DNA from: Closterium sp. NIES-65
Lineage: Eukaryota > Streptophyta > Zygnematophyceae > Desmidiales > Closteriaceae
Length of the DNA: 64,000 nucleotides
Reading direction: 5' to 3'
Assembly (NCBI GenBank): GCA_948144175.1
Contig: CANXME010002473.1
Location: 1 to 64,000, forward strand
Position 1 is the stretch's first letter; every line of letters starts with the position of its first letter. This document shows positions 26,501-40,735 of this stretch, piece after piece. Under the pieces are notes generated by a model. It did no database searches and was not told the origin of the DNA. It saw nothing but the letters and a program-made list of their open reading frames with translations. Position numbers and translations under genes: made by a program.

Positions 26501-29500
26501 TATGCGAAATCTGAGCGCTTCCGTTCTCCCTGGCATTTGCATTTTAAGTTCCGATACTGACCGACCTGGCCAATGCACCATTTTCTCTATAGATGTGTGT
26601 TGAATACATTTCAAACCTTTTTAGCTGACTAGATTTATATATTTCCCACCTTCTGATCGAGTCAGACTGTTAGATTCCCTCTACTTTTTGAGAAACGAGC
26701 GTTTCTGTTCTCCCTGGCCCCACCTGTTATATGAGTGCGAAATCCCGGCCAGACTGGCCGATGCACCATTTTCTCTACACATGTGCGTTAGTTACCTTTC
26801 AAACCCTTACGTTCACTAGATGAATATATGTCCTACCTTATATTTGAGTGAGACCACTAGATTCCGTGTATTGTGCGAGATTTGAGCGGTTCCGTTCTCC
26901 CAGGCATTTGCACTCTAAGTTCCCATACTGACCGACCTGGCAAGGCACCACTTTCCATATACATATGCATTAGATTCCTTCCGAACATTATTAGCTCACT
27001 AGATTTATATATCTCCAACCTTCTGATCGAGTGAGACCGCTAGATTCCCTTTACTTTTTGAGAAATGAGTGTTTCCGTTCTCCTTGGCCCTACTTGCACT
27101 ATTAGTGCGAAATGCCGGCCAGACTGGCCGATGCACCATTTTCTCTATACATGTGCGTTAGTTACCTTTCAAACCCTTATGTTCGCTAGATGAATTTATT
27201 TCCTACATTCTATTTGAGTGAGACCACTAGATTCCGTGTACTATGCGAGATCTGAGCGCTTCCGTTCTCCCTGGCATTTGCACCCTAAGTTCCCATACTG
27301 ACCGACCTGGCCAATGCACCATTTTTCATATACATATGCATTAGATTCCTTTTGAACCTTATTAGCTCACTAGATTTATATATTTCCCACCTTCCGATCG
27401 AGTGAGACCGCTAGATTCCCATTACTTTTTGAGAAATGAGCGTTTCCGTTCTCCTTGGCCCTACTTGCACTATAAGTGCGAAATGCCGGCCAGACTGGCC
27501 GATGCACCATTTTCTCTACACATATGCGTTAGTTACCTTTCAAACCCTTACGTTCACTAGATGAATTTATTTCCTACCTTCTATTTGAGTGAGACCACTA
27601 GATTCCGTGTACTATGCCAGATCTGAGCGCTTCCGTTCTCCCTGGCATTTGCACTCTAAGTTCCCATACTGACCGACCTGGCCAATGCACCATTTTTCAT
27701 ATACATATGCATTAGATTCCTTTTGAACCTTATTAGCTCACTAGATTTATATATTTCCCACCTTCTGATCGAGTGAGACCGCTAGATTCCCATTAGTTTT
27801 TGAGAAATGAGCGTTTCCGTTCTCCTTGGCCCTACTTGCACTATAAGTGCGAAATGCCGGCCAGACTGGCCGATGCACCATTTTCTCTACACATGTGCGT
27901 TAGTTACCTTTCAAACCCTTACGTTCACTAGATGAATTTATTTCCTACCTTCTATTTGAGTGAGACCACTAGATTTCGTGTACTATGCGAGATCTGAGCG
28001 CTTCCGTTCTCCCTGGCATTTGCACTCTAAGTTCCCATACTGACCGACCTGGCCAATGCACCATTTTCCATATACATATGCATTAGATTCCTTTCGAACC
28101 TTATTAGCTCACCAGATTTATATATTTTCCACCTTCTGATCGAGTGAGACCGCTAGATTCCCTCTACTTTTTTAGAAATGAGCGTTTCCGTTCTCCTTGG
28201 CCCTAGTTGCACTATAAGTGCGAAATGCCGGCCAGACTGGCCGATGCACAATTTTCTCTACACATATGCGTTAGTTACCTTTCAAACCCTTACGTTCACT
28301 AGATGAATATATTTCCTACTTTCTATTTGAGTGAGACCACTTGTTTCCGTGTACTATGCGAGATCTGAGCGCTTCCGTTCTCCCTGGCATTTGCATTTTA
28401 AGTTCCGATACTGACCGACCTGACCAATGCACCATTTTATATATACATGTGCGTTGAATACATTTCCCTCTACTTTTTGAGAAACGAGCGTTTCCGTTCT
28501 CCCTGGCCCCACTTGCACTATGAGTGCGAAATGCCGGCCAGACTGGCCGATGCACCATTTTCTCTACACATGTGCGTTAGTTACCTTTCAAACCCTTACG
28601 TTCACTAGATGAATATATTTCCTACCTTATATTTGAGTGAGACCACTAGATTCCGTGTATTATGCAAGATCTGAGCGGTTCCGTTCTCCCAGGCATTTGC
28701 ACTCTAAGTTCCCATACTGACCGACCTGGCCAATGCACCACTTTCCACATACATATGCATTAGATTGCTTCCGAACCTTATTAGCTCACTAGATTTATAT
28801 ATTTCCCACCTTCTGATAATGTGAGACCGTTAGATTCCCTTTACTTTTTGAGAAATGAGCGTTTCCGTTCTCCTTGGCCCTACTTGCACTATGAGTGCGA
28901 AATGCCGGCCAGACTGGCCGATGCACCATTTTCTCTACACATATGCGTTAGTTACCTTTCAAACCCTTACGTTCACTAGATGAATTTATTTCCTACCTTC
29001 TATTTGAGTGAGACCACTAGATTCCGTGTACTATGCCAGATCTGAGCGCTTCCGTTCTCCCTGGCATTTGCACTCTAAGTTCCCATACTGACCGACCTGG
29101 CCAATGCACCATTTTTCATATACATATGCATTAGATTCCTTTTGAACCTTATTAGCTCACTAGATTTATATATTTCCCACCTTCTGATCGAGTGAGACCG
29201 CTAGATTCCCATTAGTTTTTGAGAAATGAGCGTTTCCGTTCTCCTTGGCCCTACTTGCACTATAAGTGCGAAATGCCGGCCAGACTGGCCGATGCACCAT
29301 TTTCTCTACACATGTGCGTTAGTTACCTTTCAAACCCTTACGTTCACTAGATGAATTTATTTCCTACCTTCTATTTGAGTGAGACCACTAGATTCCGTGT
29401 ACTATGCCAGATCTGAGCGCTTCCGTTCTCCCTGGCATTTGCACTCTAAGTTCCCATACTGACCGACCTGGCCAATGCACCATTTTCCATATACATATGC

Positions 29501-32500
29501 ATTAGATTCCTTTCGAACCTTATTAGCTCACCAGATTTATATATTTTCCACCTTCTGATCGAGTGAGACCGCTAGATTCCCTCTACTTTTTGAGAAATGA
29601 GCGTTTCCGTTCTCCTTGGCCCTAGTTGCACTATAAGTGCGAAATGCCGGCCAGACTGGCCGATGCACAATTTTCTCTACACATATGCGTTAGTTACCTT
29701 TCAAACCCTTACGTTCACTAGATGAATATATTTCCTACTTTCTATTTGAGTGAGACCACTTGTTTCCGTGTACTATGCGAGATCTGAGCGCTTCCGTTCT
29801 CCCTGGCATTTGCATTTTAAGTTCCGATACTGACCGACCTGACCAATGCACCATTTTATATATACATGTGCGTTGAATACATTTCCCTCTACTTTTTGAG
29901 AAACGAGCGTTTCCGTTCTCCCTGGCCCCACTTGCACTATGAGTGCGAAATGCCGGCCAGACTGGCCGATGCACCATTTTCTCTACACATGTGCGTTAGT
30001 TACCTTTCAAACCCTTACGTTCACTAGATGAATATATTTCCTACCTTATATTTGAGTGAGACCACTAGATTCCGTGTATTATGCAAGATCTGAGCGGTTC
30101 CGTTCTCCCAGGCATTTGCACTCTAAGTTCCCATACTGACCGACCTGGCCAATGCACCACTTTCCACATACATATGCATTAGATTGCTTCCGAACCTTAT
30201 TAGCTCACTAGATTTATATATTTCCCACCTTCAGATAACGTGAGACCGTTAGATTCCCTTTACTTTTTGAGAAATGAGCGTTTCCGTTCTCCTTGGCCCT
30301 ACTTGCACTATGAGTGCGAAATGCCGGCCAGACTGGCCGATGCACCATTTTCTCTACACATGTGCGTTAGTTACCTTTCAAACCCTTACGTTCACTAGAT
30401 GAATTTATTTCCTACCTTCTATTTGAGTGAGACCACTAGATTCCGTGTACTATGCGAGATCTGGGCGCTTCCGTTCTCCCTTGCATTTGCACTCTAAGTT
30501 CCCATACTGACCGACCTGGCCAATGCACCACTTTCCACATACATATGCATTAGATTGCTTCCGAACCTTATTAGCTCACTAGATTTATATATTTCCCACC
30601 TTCTGATCGAGTGAGACCGCTAGATTCCCTTTACTTTTTGAGAAACGAGCGTTTCCGTTCTCCTTGGCCCTACTTGCACTATAAGTGCGAAATGCCGGCC
30701 AGACTGGCCGATGCACCATTTTCTCTACACATGTGCGTTAGTTACCTTTCAAACCCTTAGGTTCACTAGATGAATATATTTCCTACTTTCTATTTGAGTG
30801 AGACCACTTGATTCCGTGTACTATGCGAGATCTGAGCGCTTCCGTTCTCCCTGGCATTTGAATTTTAAGTTCCGATACTGACCGACCTGGCCAATGCACC
30901 ATTTTCTCTATACATGTGCGTTGAATACATTTCAAACCTTTTAAGCTGACTAGATTTATATATTTCCCACCTTCTGATCGAGTGAGACCGTTAGATTCCC
31001 TCTACTTTTTGAGAAACGAGCGTTTCCGTTCTCCCTGGCCCCACCTGCACTATGAGTGCGAAATGCCGGCCAGACTGGCCGATGCACCATTTTCTCTACA
31101 CATGTGCGTTAGTTACCTTTCAAACCCTTACGTTCACCAGATGAATATATTTCCTACCTTATATTTGAGTGAGACCACTAGATTCCGTGTATTATGCGAG
31201 ATCTGAGCGGTTCCGTTCTCCCAGGCATTTGCACTCTAAGTTCCCATACTGACCGACCTGGCCAATGCACCACTTTCCATATACATATGCATTAGATTCC
31301 TTCCGAACCTTATTAGCTCACTAGATTTAAATATTTCCCACCTTTTGATCGAGTGAGACCGCTAGATTCCCTTTACTTTTTGAGAAATGAGCGTTTCCGT
31401 TCTCCTTGGCCCTACTTGCACTATAAGTGTGAAATGCCGGCCAGACTGGCCGATGCACCATTTTCTCTACACATGTGCGTTAGTTACCTTTCAAACCCTT
31501 ACGTTCACTAGATGAATATATTTCCTACTTTCTTTTTGAGTGAGACCACTTGATTCCGTGTACTATGCGAGATCTGAGCGCTTCCGTTCTCCCTGGCATT
31601 TGCATTTTATGTTCCGATACTGACCGACCTGGCCAATGCACCATTTTCTCTATACATGTGCGTTGAATACATTTCAAACCTTTTTAGCTGACTAGATTTA
31701 TATATTTCCCACCTTCTGATCGAGTGAGACCGTTAGATTCCCTCTACTTTTTGAGAAACGAGCGTTTCCGTTCTCCCTGGCCCCACCTGCACTATGAGTG
31801 CGAAATGCCGGCCAGACTGGCCGATGCACCATTTTCTCTACACATGTGCGTTAGTTACCTTTCAAACCCTTACGTTCACTAGATGAATATATTTCCTACC
31901 TTATATTTGAGTGAGACCACTAGATTCCGTGTATTATGCGAGATCTGAGCGGTTCCGTTCTCCCAGGCATTTGCACTCTAAGTTCCCATACTGACCGACC
32001 TGGCCAATGCACCACTTTCCATATACATATGCATTAGATTCCTTCCAAACCTTATTAGCTCACTACATTTATATATTTCCCACCTTCTGATCGAGTGAGA
32101 CCGTTAGATTCCCTTTGTTTTTTGAGAAATGAGCGTTTCCATTCTCCTTGACCCTACTTGCACTATAAGTGCGAAATGCCGGCCAGACTGGCAGATGCAC
32201 CATTTTCTCTACACATGTGCGTTAGTTACCTTTCAAACCCTTACGTTCACTAGATGAATTTATTTCCTACCTTTTATTTGAGTGAGACCACTAGATTCCG
32301 TGTGCTATGCGAGATCTGAGCGCTTCCGTTCTCCCTGGCATTTGCACTCTAAGTTCCCATACTGACCGACCTGGCCAATGCACCATTTTCCATATACATA
32401 TGCATTAAATTCCTTTCAAACCTTATTAGCTCACTAGATTTATATATTTCCCACCTTGTGATCGAGTGAGACCGCTAGATTCCCTTTACTTTTTGAGAAA

Positions 32501-33300
32501 TGAGCGTTTCCGTTCTCCTTGGCCCTACTTGCACTATAAGTGCGAAATGCCGGCCAGACTGGCCGATGCACCATTTTCTCTACACATGTGCGTTAACTAC
32601 CTTTCAAACCCTTACGTTCACTATAAGAATATATTTCCTACCTTATATTTGAGTGAGACCACTAGATTCCGTGTATTATGCGAGATCTGAGCGGTTCCGT
32701 TCTCCCAGGCATTTGCACTCTAAGTTCCCATACTGACCGACCTGGCCAATGCACCACTTTCCATATACATATGCATTAGATTCCTTCCGAAACTTATTAG
32801 CTCACTAGATTTATATATTTCCCACCTTCTGATCGAGTGAGACCGCTAGATTCCCTTTACTTTTTGAGAAATGAGCGTTTCCGTTCTCCTTGGCCCTACT
32901 TGCACTATAAGTGCGAAATGCCGGCCAGACTGGCCGATGCACCATTTTCTCTACACATGTGCGTTAGTTACCTTTCAAACCCTTACGTTCACTAGATGAA
33001 TTTATTTCCTACCTTCTATTTGAGTGAGACCACTAGATTCCGTGTACTATGCGAGATCTGAGCGCTTCCGTTCTCCCTGGCATTTGCACTCTAAGTTCCC
33101 ATACTGACCGACCTGGCCAATGCACCATTTTCCATATACATATGCATTAGATTCCTTTCAAACCTTATTAGCTCACTAGATTTATATATTTCCCACGTTT
33201 TGATCGAGTGAGACCGCTAGATTCCCTCTACTTTCTGAGAAATGAGCGTTTCCGTTCTCCTTGGCCCTAGTTGCACTATAAGTGCGAAATACCGGCCTGA
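20598..33300. repeat. Segmental duplication within the satellite, copy 1
   Basis: Rare variants here recur in the same order in 40,736-50,205. Pairs (copy 1/copy 2): 20,598/40,736; 23,576/41,117; 25,191/43,845; 26,161/45,186 (also 45,928); 26,831/46,598; 28,316/47,751; 32,141/49,046; 33,196/50,101. Offsets change in steps of 2,597, 1,113, 371, 742 and 371 bp, all whole numbers of 371-bp dimers, plus ~39 bp for the telomere-motif island. Ends are approximate. Confidence 0.75.
27620..30457. repeat. Tandem duplication of a 1,419-bp satellite higher-order unit
   Basis: Four consecutive dimers, one lacking ~65 bp, are repeated twice at a 1,419-bp offset. Shared rare variants are CCCATTAGTTTTTGAG (27,790/29,209), CTCACCAGAT (28,108/29,527), the 65-bp deletion joining GAATACATTTCC to CTCTAC (near 28,461/29,880), and a degraded GATCGAG site (28,815/30,234). 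Outer limits are approximate. Confidence 0.8.
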
Positions 33301-34089
33301 CTGGCCGATGCACCATTTTCTCTACACATGTGCGTTAGTTACCTTTCAAACCCTTACGTTCACTAGATGAATTTATTTCTTACCTTCTATTTGAGTGAGA
33401 CCACTAGATACCGTGTACTATGCGAGATCAGAGCGCTTCCGTTCTCCCTTGCATTTGCACTCAAAGTTCCCATACTGACCGACCTGGCCAATGCACCATT
33501 TTCCATATACATATGCATTAGATTCCTTTCGAACCTTATTAGCTCACTAGATTTATATATTTCCCACCTTCTGATCGAGTGAGACCACTAGATTCCCTTT
33601 ACTTTTTGAGAAATGAGCGTTTCCGCTCTCCTTGGCCCTACTTGCACTATAAGTGCGAAATGCCGGCCAGACTGGCCGATGCACCATTTTCTCTACACAT
33701 GTGCGTTAGTTACCTTTCAAACCCTTACGTTCACTAGATGAATTTATTTCCTACCTTCTATTTGAGTGAGACCACTAGATTCCGTGTACTATGCGAGATC
33801 TGAGCGCTTCCGTTCTCCCTGGCATTTGCACTCTAAGTTCCCATACTGACCGACCTGGCCAATGCACCATTTTCCATATACATATGCATTAGATTCCTTT
33901 CGAACCTTATTAGCTCACTAGTTTTATATATTTCCCACCTTCTGATCGAGTGAGACTGCTAGATTCCCTCTACTTTTTTAGTACTGAGCGTTTCCGTTCT
34001 CCTTGGCCCTAGTTGCACTATAAGTGCGAAATGCCGGCCAGACTGGCCGATGCACAATTTTCTCTACACATGTGCGTTAGTTACCTTTC

Positions 34090-37000
34090 AAACCCTTTCC
34101 TACTTTCTATTTGAGTGAGACCACTTGATTCCGTGTACTATGCGAGATCTGAGGCTTCCGTTCTCCCTGGCATTTGCATTTTAAGTTCCGATACTGACCG
34201 ACCTGGCCAATGCACCATTTTCTCTATACATGTGCAGTGAATACATTTCAAACCTTTTTAGCTGACTAGATTTATATATTTCCCACCTTCTGATCGAGTG
34301 AGACCGTAAGATTCCCTCTAGTTTTTGAGAAACGAGCGTTTCCGTTCTCCCTGGCCCCACCTGCACTATGAGTGCGAAATGCCGGCCAGACTGGCCGATG
34401 CACCATTTTCTCTACACATGTGCGTTATTTACCTTTTCAAACCCTTACGTTCACTAGATGAATATATTTCCTACCTTATATTTGAGAGAGACCACTAGAT
34501 TCCATGTATTATGCGAGATCTGAGCGCTTCCGTTCTCCCTGGCATTTGCACTCTAAGTTCCCATACTGACCGACCTGGCCAATGCACCATTTTCCATATA
34601 CATATGCATTAGATTCCTTTCGAACCTTATTAGCTCACTAGATTTATATATTTCCGACCTTCTGATCGAGTGAGACCGCTAGATTCCCTTTACTTTTTGA
34701 GAAATGAGCGTTTCCGTTCTCCTTGGCCCTACTTGCACTATAAGTGCGAAATGCCGGCCAGACTGGCCGATGCACTATTTTCTCTACACATGTGCGTTAA
34801 TTACCTTTCAAACCCTTACGTTCACTAGATGAATATATTTCCTACCTTATATTTGAGTGAGAACACTAGATTCCGTGTATTATGCGAGATCTGAGCGGTT
34901 CCGTTCTCCCAGGCATTTGCACTCTAAGTTCCCATACTGACCGACCTGGCCAATGCACCACTTTCCATATACATATGCATTAGATTCCTTCCGAACCTTA
35001 TTAGCTCACTAGATTTATATATTTCCCACCTTCTGATCGAGTGAGACCGCTAGATTCCCTTTACTTTTTGAGAAATGAGCGTTTCCGTTCTCCTTGGCCC
35101 TACTTGCACTATAAGTGCGAAATGCCGGCCAGACTGGCCGATGCACCATTTTCTCTACACATGTGCGTTAGTTACCTTTCAAACCCTTACGTTCAGTAGA
35201 TGAATATATTTCCTACCTTCTATTTGAGTGAGACCACTAGATTCCGTGTACTATGCGAGATCTGAGCGCTTCCGTTCTCCCTGGCATTTGCACTCTAAGT
35301 TCCCATACTGACCGACCTGGCCAATGCACCATTTTCCATATACATATGCATTAGATTCCTTTCGAAACTTATTAGCTCACTAGTTTTATATATTTCCCAC
35401 CTTCTGATCGAGTGAGACTGCTAGATTCCCTCTACTTTTTTAGTAATGAGCGTTTCCGTTCTCCTTGGCCCTAGTTGCACTATAAGTGCGAAATGCCGGC
35501 CAGACTGGCCGATGCACCATTTTCTCTACACATGTGTGTTAGTTACCTTTCAAACCCTTTCCTACTTTCTTTTTGAGTGAGACCACTTGATTCCGTGTAC
35601 TATGCGAGATCTGAGCACTTCCGTTCTCCCTGGCATTTGCATTTTAAGTTCCGATACTGACCGACCTGGCCAATGCACCATTTTCTCTATACATGTGCAA
35701 TGAATACATTTCAAACCTTTTTAGCTGACTAGATTTATATATTTCCCACCTTCTGATCGAGTGAGACCGTAAGATTCCCTCTACTTTTTGAGAAACGAGC
35801 GTTTCCGTTCTCCCTGGCCCCACCTGCACTATGAGTGCGAAATGCCGGCCAGACTGGCCGATGCACCATTTTCTCTACACATGTGCGTTAGTTACCTTTT
35901 CAAACCCTTACGTTCACTAGATGAATATATTTCCTACCTTATATTTGAGTGAGACCACTAGATTCCATGTATTATGCGAGATCTGAGCGCTTCCGTTCTC
36001 CCTGGCATTTGCACTCTAAGTTCCCATACTGACCGACCTGGCCAATGCACCATTTTCCATATACATATGCATTAGATTCCTTTCGAACCTTATTAGCTCA
36101 CTAGATTTATATATTTCCCACCTTCTGATCGAGTGAGACCGCTAGATTCCCTTTACTTTTTGAGAAATGAGCGTTTCCGTTCTCCTTGGCCCTACTTGCA
36201 GTATAAGTGCGAAATGCCGGCCAGACTGGCTGATGCACCATTTTCTCTACACATGTGCGTTAGTTACCTTTCAAACCCTTACGTTCACTAGATGAATTTA
36301 TTTCTACTTTCTATTTGAGTGAGACAACTAGATTCCGTGTACTATGCGAGATCTGAGCGCTTCCGTTCTCCCTGGCATTTGCACTCTAAGTTCCCATACT
36401 GACCGACCTGGCCAATGCACCATTTTCCATATACATATGCATTAGATTCCTTTCGAACCTTATTAGCTCACTAGTTTTATATATTTCCCACCTTCTGATC
36501 GAGTGAGACTGCTAGATTCCCTCTACTTTTTGAGAAATGAGCGTTTCCGTTCTCCTTGGCCCTAGTTGCACTAAAAGTGCGAAATGCCGGCCAGACTGGC
36601 CGATGCACAATTTTCTCTACACATGTGCGTTAGTTACCGTTCAAACCCTTCCCTACTTTCTATTTGAGTGAGACCACTTGATTCCGTGTACTATGCGAGA
36701 TCTGAGCGCTTCCGTTCTCCCTGGCATTTGCATTTTAAGTTCCGATACTGACCGACCTGGCCAATGCACCATATTCTCTATACATGTGCGTTGAATACAT
36801 TTCAAACCTTTTTAGCTGACTAGATTTATATATTTCCCACCTTCTGATCGAGTGAGACCATTAGATTCCCTCTACTTTTTGAGAAACGAGCGTTTCCGTT
36901 CTCCCTGGCCCCACCTGCACTATGAGTGCGAAATGCCGGCCAGACTGGCTGATGCTCCAATTTCTCTACACATGTGCGTTAGTTACCTTTCAAACCCTTA

Positions 37001-40000
37001 CGTTCACTAGATGAATATATTTCCTACCTTATATTTGAGTGAGACCACTAGATTCCAGGTATTATGCGAGATCTGAGCGCTTCCGTTCTCCCTGGCATTT
37101 GCACTCTAAGTTCCCATACTGACCGACCTGGCCAATGCACCATTTTCCATATACATATGCATTAGATTCCTTTCGAACCTTATTAGCTCTCTAGATTTAT
37201 ATTTTTCCCACCTTCTGATCGAGTGAGACCGCTAGATTCCCTTTACTTTTTGAGAAATGAGCGTTTCCGTTCTCCTTGGCCCTACTTGCACTATAAGTGC
37301 GAAATGCCGGCCAGACTGGCCGATGCACCATTTTCTCTACACATGTGCGTTAGTTACCTTTCAAACCCTTACGTTCACTAGATGAATTTATTTCTACCTT
37401 CTATTTGAGTGAGACAACTAGATTCCGTGTACTATGCGAGATCTGAGCGCTTCCGTTCTCCCTGGCATTTGCACTCTAAGTTCCCATACTGACCGACCTG
37501 GCCAATGCACCATTTTCCATATACATATGCATTAGATTCCTTTCGAACCTTATTAGCTCACTAGATGTATATATTTCCCACCTTCTGATCGAGTGAGACC
37601 GCTAGATTCCCTTTACTTTTTGAGAAATGAGCGTTTCCGTTCTCCTTGGCCCTACTTGCACTATAAGTGCGAAATGCCGGCCAGACTGGCCGATGCACCA
37701 TTTTCTCTACACATGTGCGTTAGTTACCTTTCAAACCCTTACGTTCACTAGATGAATTTATTTCTACCTTCTATTTGAGTGAGACAACTAGATTCCGTGT
37801 ACTATGCGAGATCTGAGCGCTTCCGTTCTCCCTGGCATTTGCACTCTAAGTTCCCATATTGACCGACCTGGCCAATGCACCATTTTCCATATACATATGC
37901 ATTAGATTCCTTTCGAACCTTATTAGCTCACTAGTTTTATATATTTCCCACCTTCTGATCGAGTGAGACTGCTAGATTCCCTCTACTTTTTGAGAAATGA
38001 GCGTTTCCGTTCTCCTTGGCCCTAGTTGCACCAAAAGTGCGAAATGCCGGCCAGACTGGCCGATGCACAATTTTCTCTACATATGTGCGTTAGTTACCTT
38101 TCAAACCTTTCCCTACTTTCTATTTGAGTGAGACCACTTGATTCCGTGTACTATGCGAGATCTGAGCGCTTCCGTTCTCCCTGGCATTTGCATTTTAAGT
38201 TCCGATACTGACCGACCTGGCCAATGCACCATATTCTCTATACATGTGCGTTGAAAACATTTCAAACCTTTTTAGCTGACTAGATTTATATATTTCCCAC
38301 CTTCTGATCGAGTGAGACCATTAGATTCCCTCTACTTTTTGAGAAACGAGCGTTTCCGTTCTCCTTGGCCCCACCTGCACTGTGAGTGCGAAATGCCGGC
38401 CAGACTGGCTGATGCTCCATTTTCTCTACACATGTGCGTTAGTTACCTTTCAAACCCTTACGTTCACTAGATGAATATATTTCCTACCTTATATTTGAGT
38501 GAGACCACTAGATTCCATGTATTATGCGAGATCTGAGCGCTTCCGTTCTCCCTGGCATTTGCACTCTAAGTTCCCATACTGACCGACCTGGCCAATGCAC
38601 CATTTTCCATATACATATGCATTAGATTCCTTTCGAACCTTATTAGCTCACTAGATTTATATATTTCCCACCTTCTGATCGAGTGAGACCACTAGATTCC
38701 CTTTACTTTTTGAGAAATGAGCGTTTCCGTTCTCCTTGGCCCTACTTGCACTATAAGTGCGAAATGCCGGCCAGACTGGCCGATGCACCATTTTCTCTAC
38801 ACATGTGCGTTAGTTACCTTTCAAACCCTTACGTTCACTAGATGAATTTATTTCTTCCTTCTATTTGAGTGAGACAACTAGATTCCGTGTACTATGCGAG
38901 ATCTGAGCGCTTCCGTTCTCCCTGGCATTTGCACTCTAAGTTCCCATATTGACCGACCTGGCCAATGCACCATTTTCCATATACATATGCATTAGATTCC
39001 TTTCGAAACTTATTAGCTCACTAGTTTTATATATTTCCCACCTTCTGATCGAGTGAGACTGCTAGATTCCCTCTACTTTTTGAGAAATGAGCGTTTCCGT
39101 TCTCCTTGGCCCTAGTTGCACCAAAAGTGCGAAATGCCGGCCAGACTGGCCGATGCACAATTTTCTCTACACATGTGCGTTAGTTACCTTTCAAACCCTT
39201 CCCTACTTTCTATTTGAGTGAGACCACTTGATTCCGTGTACTATGCGAGATCTGAGCGCTTCCGTTCTCCCTGGCATTTGCATTTTAAGTTCCGATACTG
39301 ACCGACCTGGCCAATGCACCATATTCTCTATACATGTGCGTTGAATACATTTCAAACCTTTTTAGCTGACTAGATTTATATATTTCCCACCTTCTGATCG
39401 AGTGAGACCATTAGATTCCCTCTACTTTTTGAGAAACGAGCGTTTCCGTTCTCCCTGGCCCCACCTGCACTGTGAGTGCGAAATGCCGGCCAGACTGGCT
39501 GATGCTCCATTTTCTCTACACATGTGCGTTAGTTACCTTTCAAACCCTTACGTTCACTAGATGAATTTATTTCCTACCTTATATTTGAGTGAGACCACTA
39601 GATTCTATGTATTATGCGAGATCTGAGCGCTTCCGTTCTCCCTGGCATTTGCACTCTAAGTTCCCATACTGACCGACCTGGCCAATGCACCATTTTCCAT
39701 ATACATATGCATTAGATTCCTTTCGAACCTTATTAGCTCACTAGATTTATATATTTCCCACCTTCTGATCGAGTGAGACCACTAGATTCCCTTTACTTTT
39801 TGAGAAATGAGCGTTTCCGTTCTCCTTGGCCCTACTTGCACTATAAGTGCGAAATGCCGGCCAGACTGGCCGATGCACCATTTTCTCTACACATGTGCGT
39901 TAGTTACCTTTCAAACCCTTACGTTCACTAGATGAATTTATTTCTTCCTTCTATTTGAGTGAGACAACTAGATTCCGTGTACTATGCGAGATCTGAGCGC

Positions 40001-40700
40001 TTCCGTTCTCCCTGGCATTTGCACTCTAAGTTCCCATACTGACCGACCTGGCCAATGCACCATTTTCCATATACATATGCATTAGATTCCTTTCGAACCT
40101 TATCAGCTCACTAGTTTTATATATTTCCCACCTTCTGATCGAGTGAGACTGCTAGATTCCCTCTACTTTTTGAGAAATGAGCGTTTTCGTTCTCCTTGGC
40201 CCTAGTTGCACTAAAAGTGCGAAATGCCGGCCAGACTGGCCGATGCACAATTTTCTCTACACATGTGCGTTAGTTACCTTTCAAACCCTTCCCTACTTTC
40301 TATTTGAGTGAGACCACTTGATTCCGTGTACTATGCGAGATCTGAGCGCTTCCGTTCTCCCTGGCATTTGCATTTTAAGTTCCGATACTGACTGACCTGG
40401 CCAATGCACCATATTCTCTATACATGTGCGTTGAATACATTTCAAACCTTTTTAGCTGACTAGATTTATATATTTCCCACCTTCTGATCGAGTGAGACCA
40501 TTAGATTCCCTCTACTTTTTGAGAAACGAGCGTTTCCGTTCTCCCTGGCCCCACCTGCACTATGAGTGCGAAATGCCGGCCAGACTGGCTGATGCTCCAT
40601 TTTCTCTACACATGTGCGTTAGTTACCTTTCAAACCCTTACGTTCACTAGATGAATATATTTCCTACCTTATATTTGAGTGAGACCACTAGATTCCGTGT
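34090..40700. repeat. Satellite higher-order block marked by a ~22-bp deletion variant
   Basis: B halves lacking about 22 bp (ACGTTCACTAGATGAATATA removed between CCCTT and TCCTAC) occur at about 34,098, 35,560, 36,651, 38,111, 39,201 and 40,291. Spacings of ~1,460 bp (four dimers less the deletion) and ~1,090 bp (three dimers less the deletion) show repeated amplification of composite units. The last three copies are evenly spaced and very similar, so this is probably the most recently amplified part of the array. Confidence 0.8.
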
Positions 40701-40735
40701 ATTATGCGAGATCTGAGCGGTTCCGTTCTCCCAGG

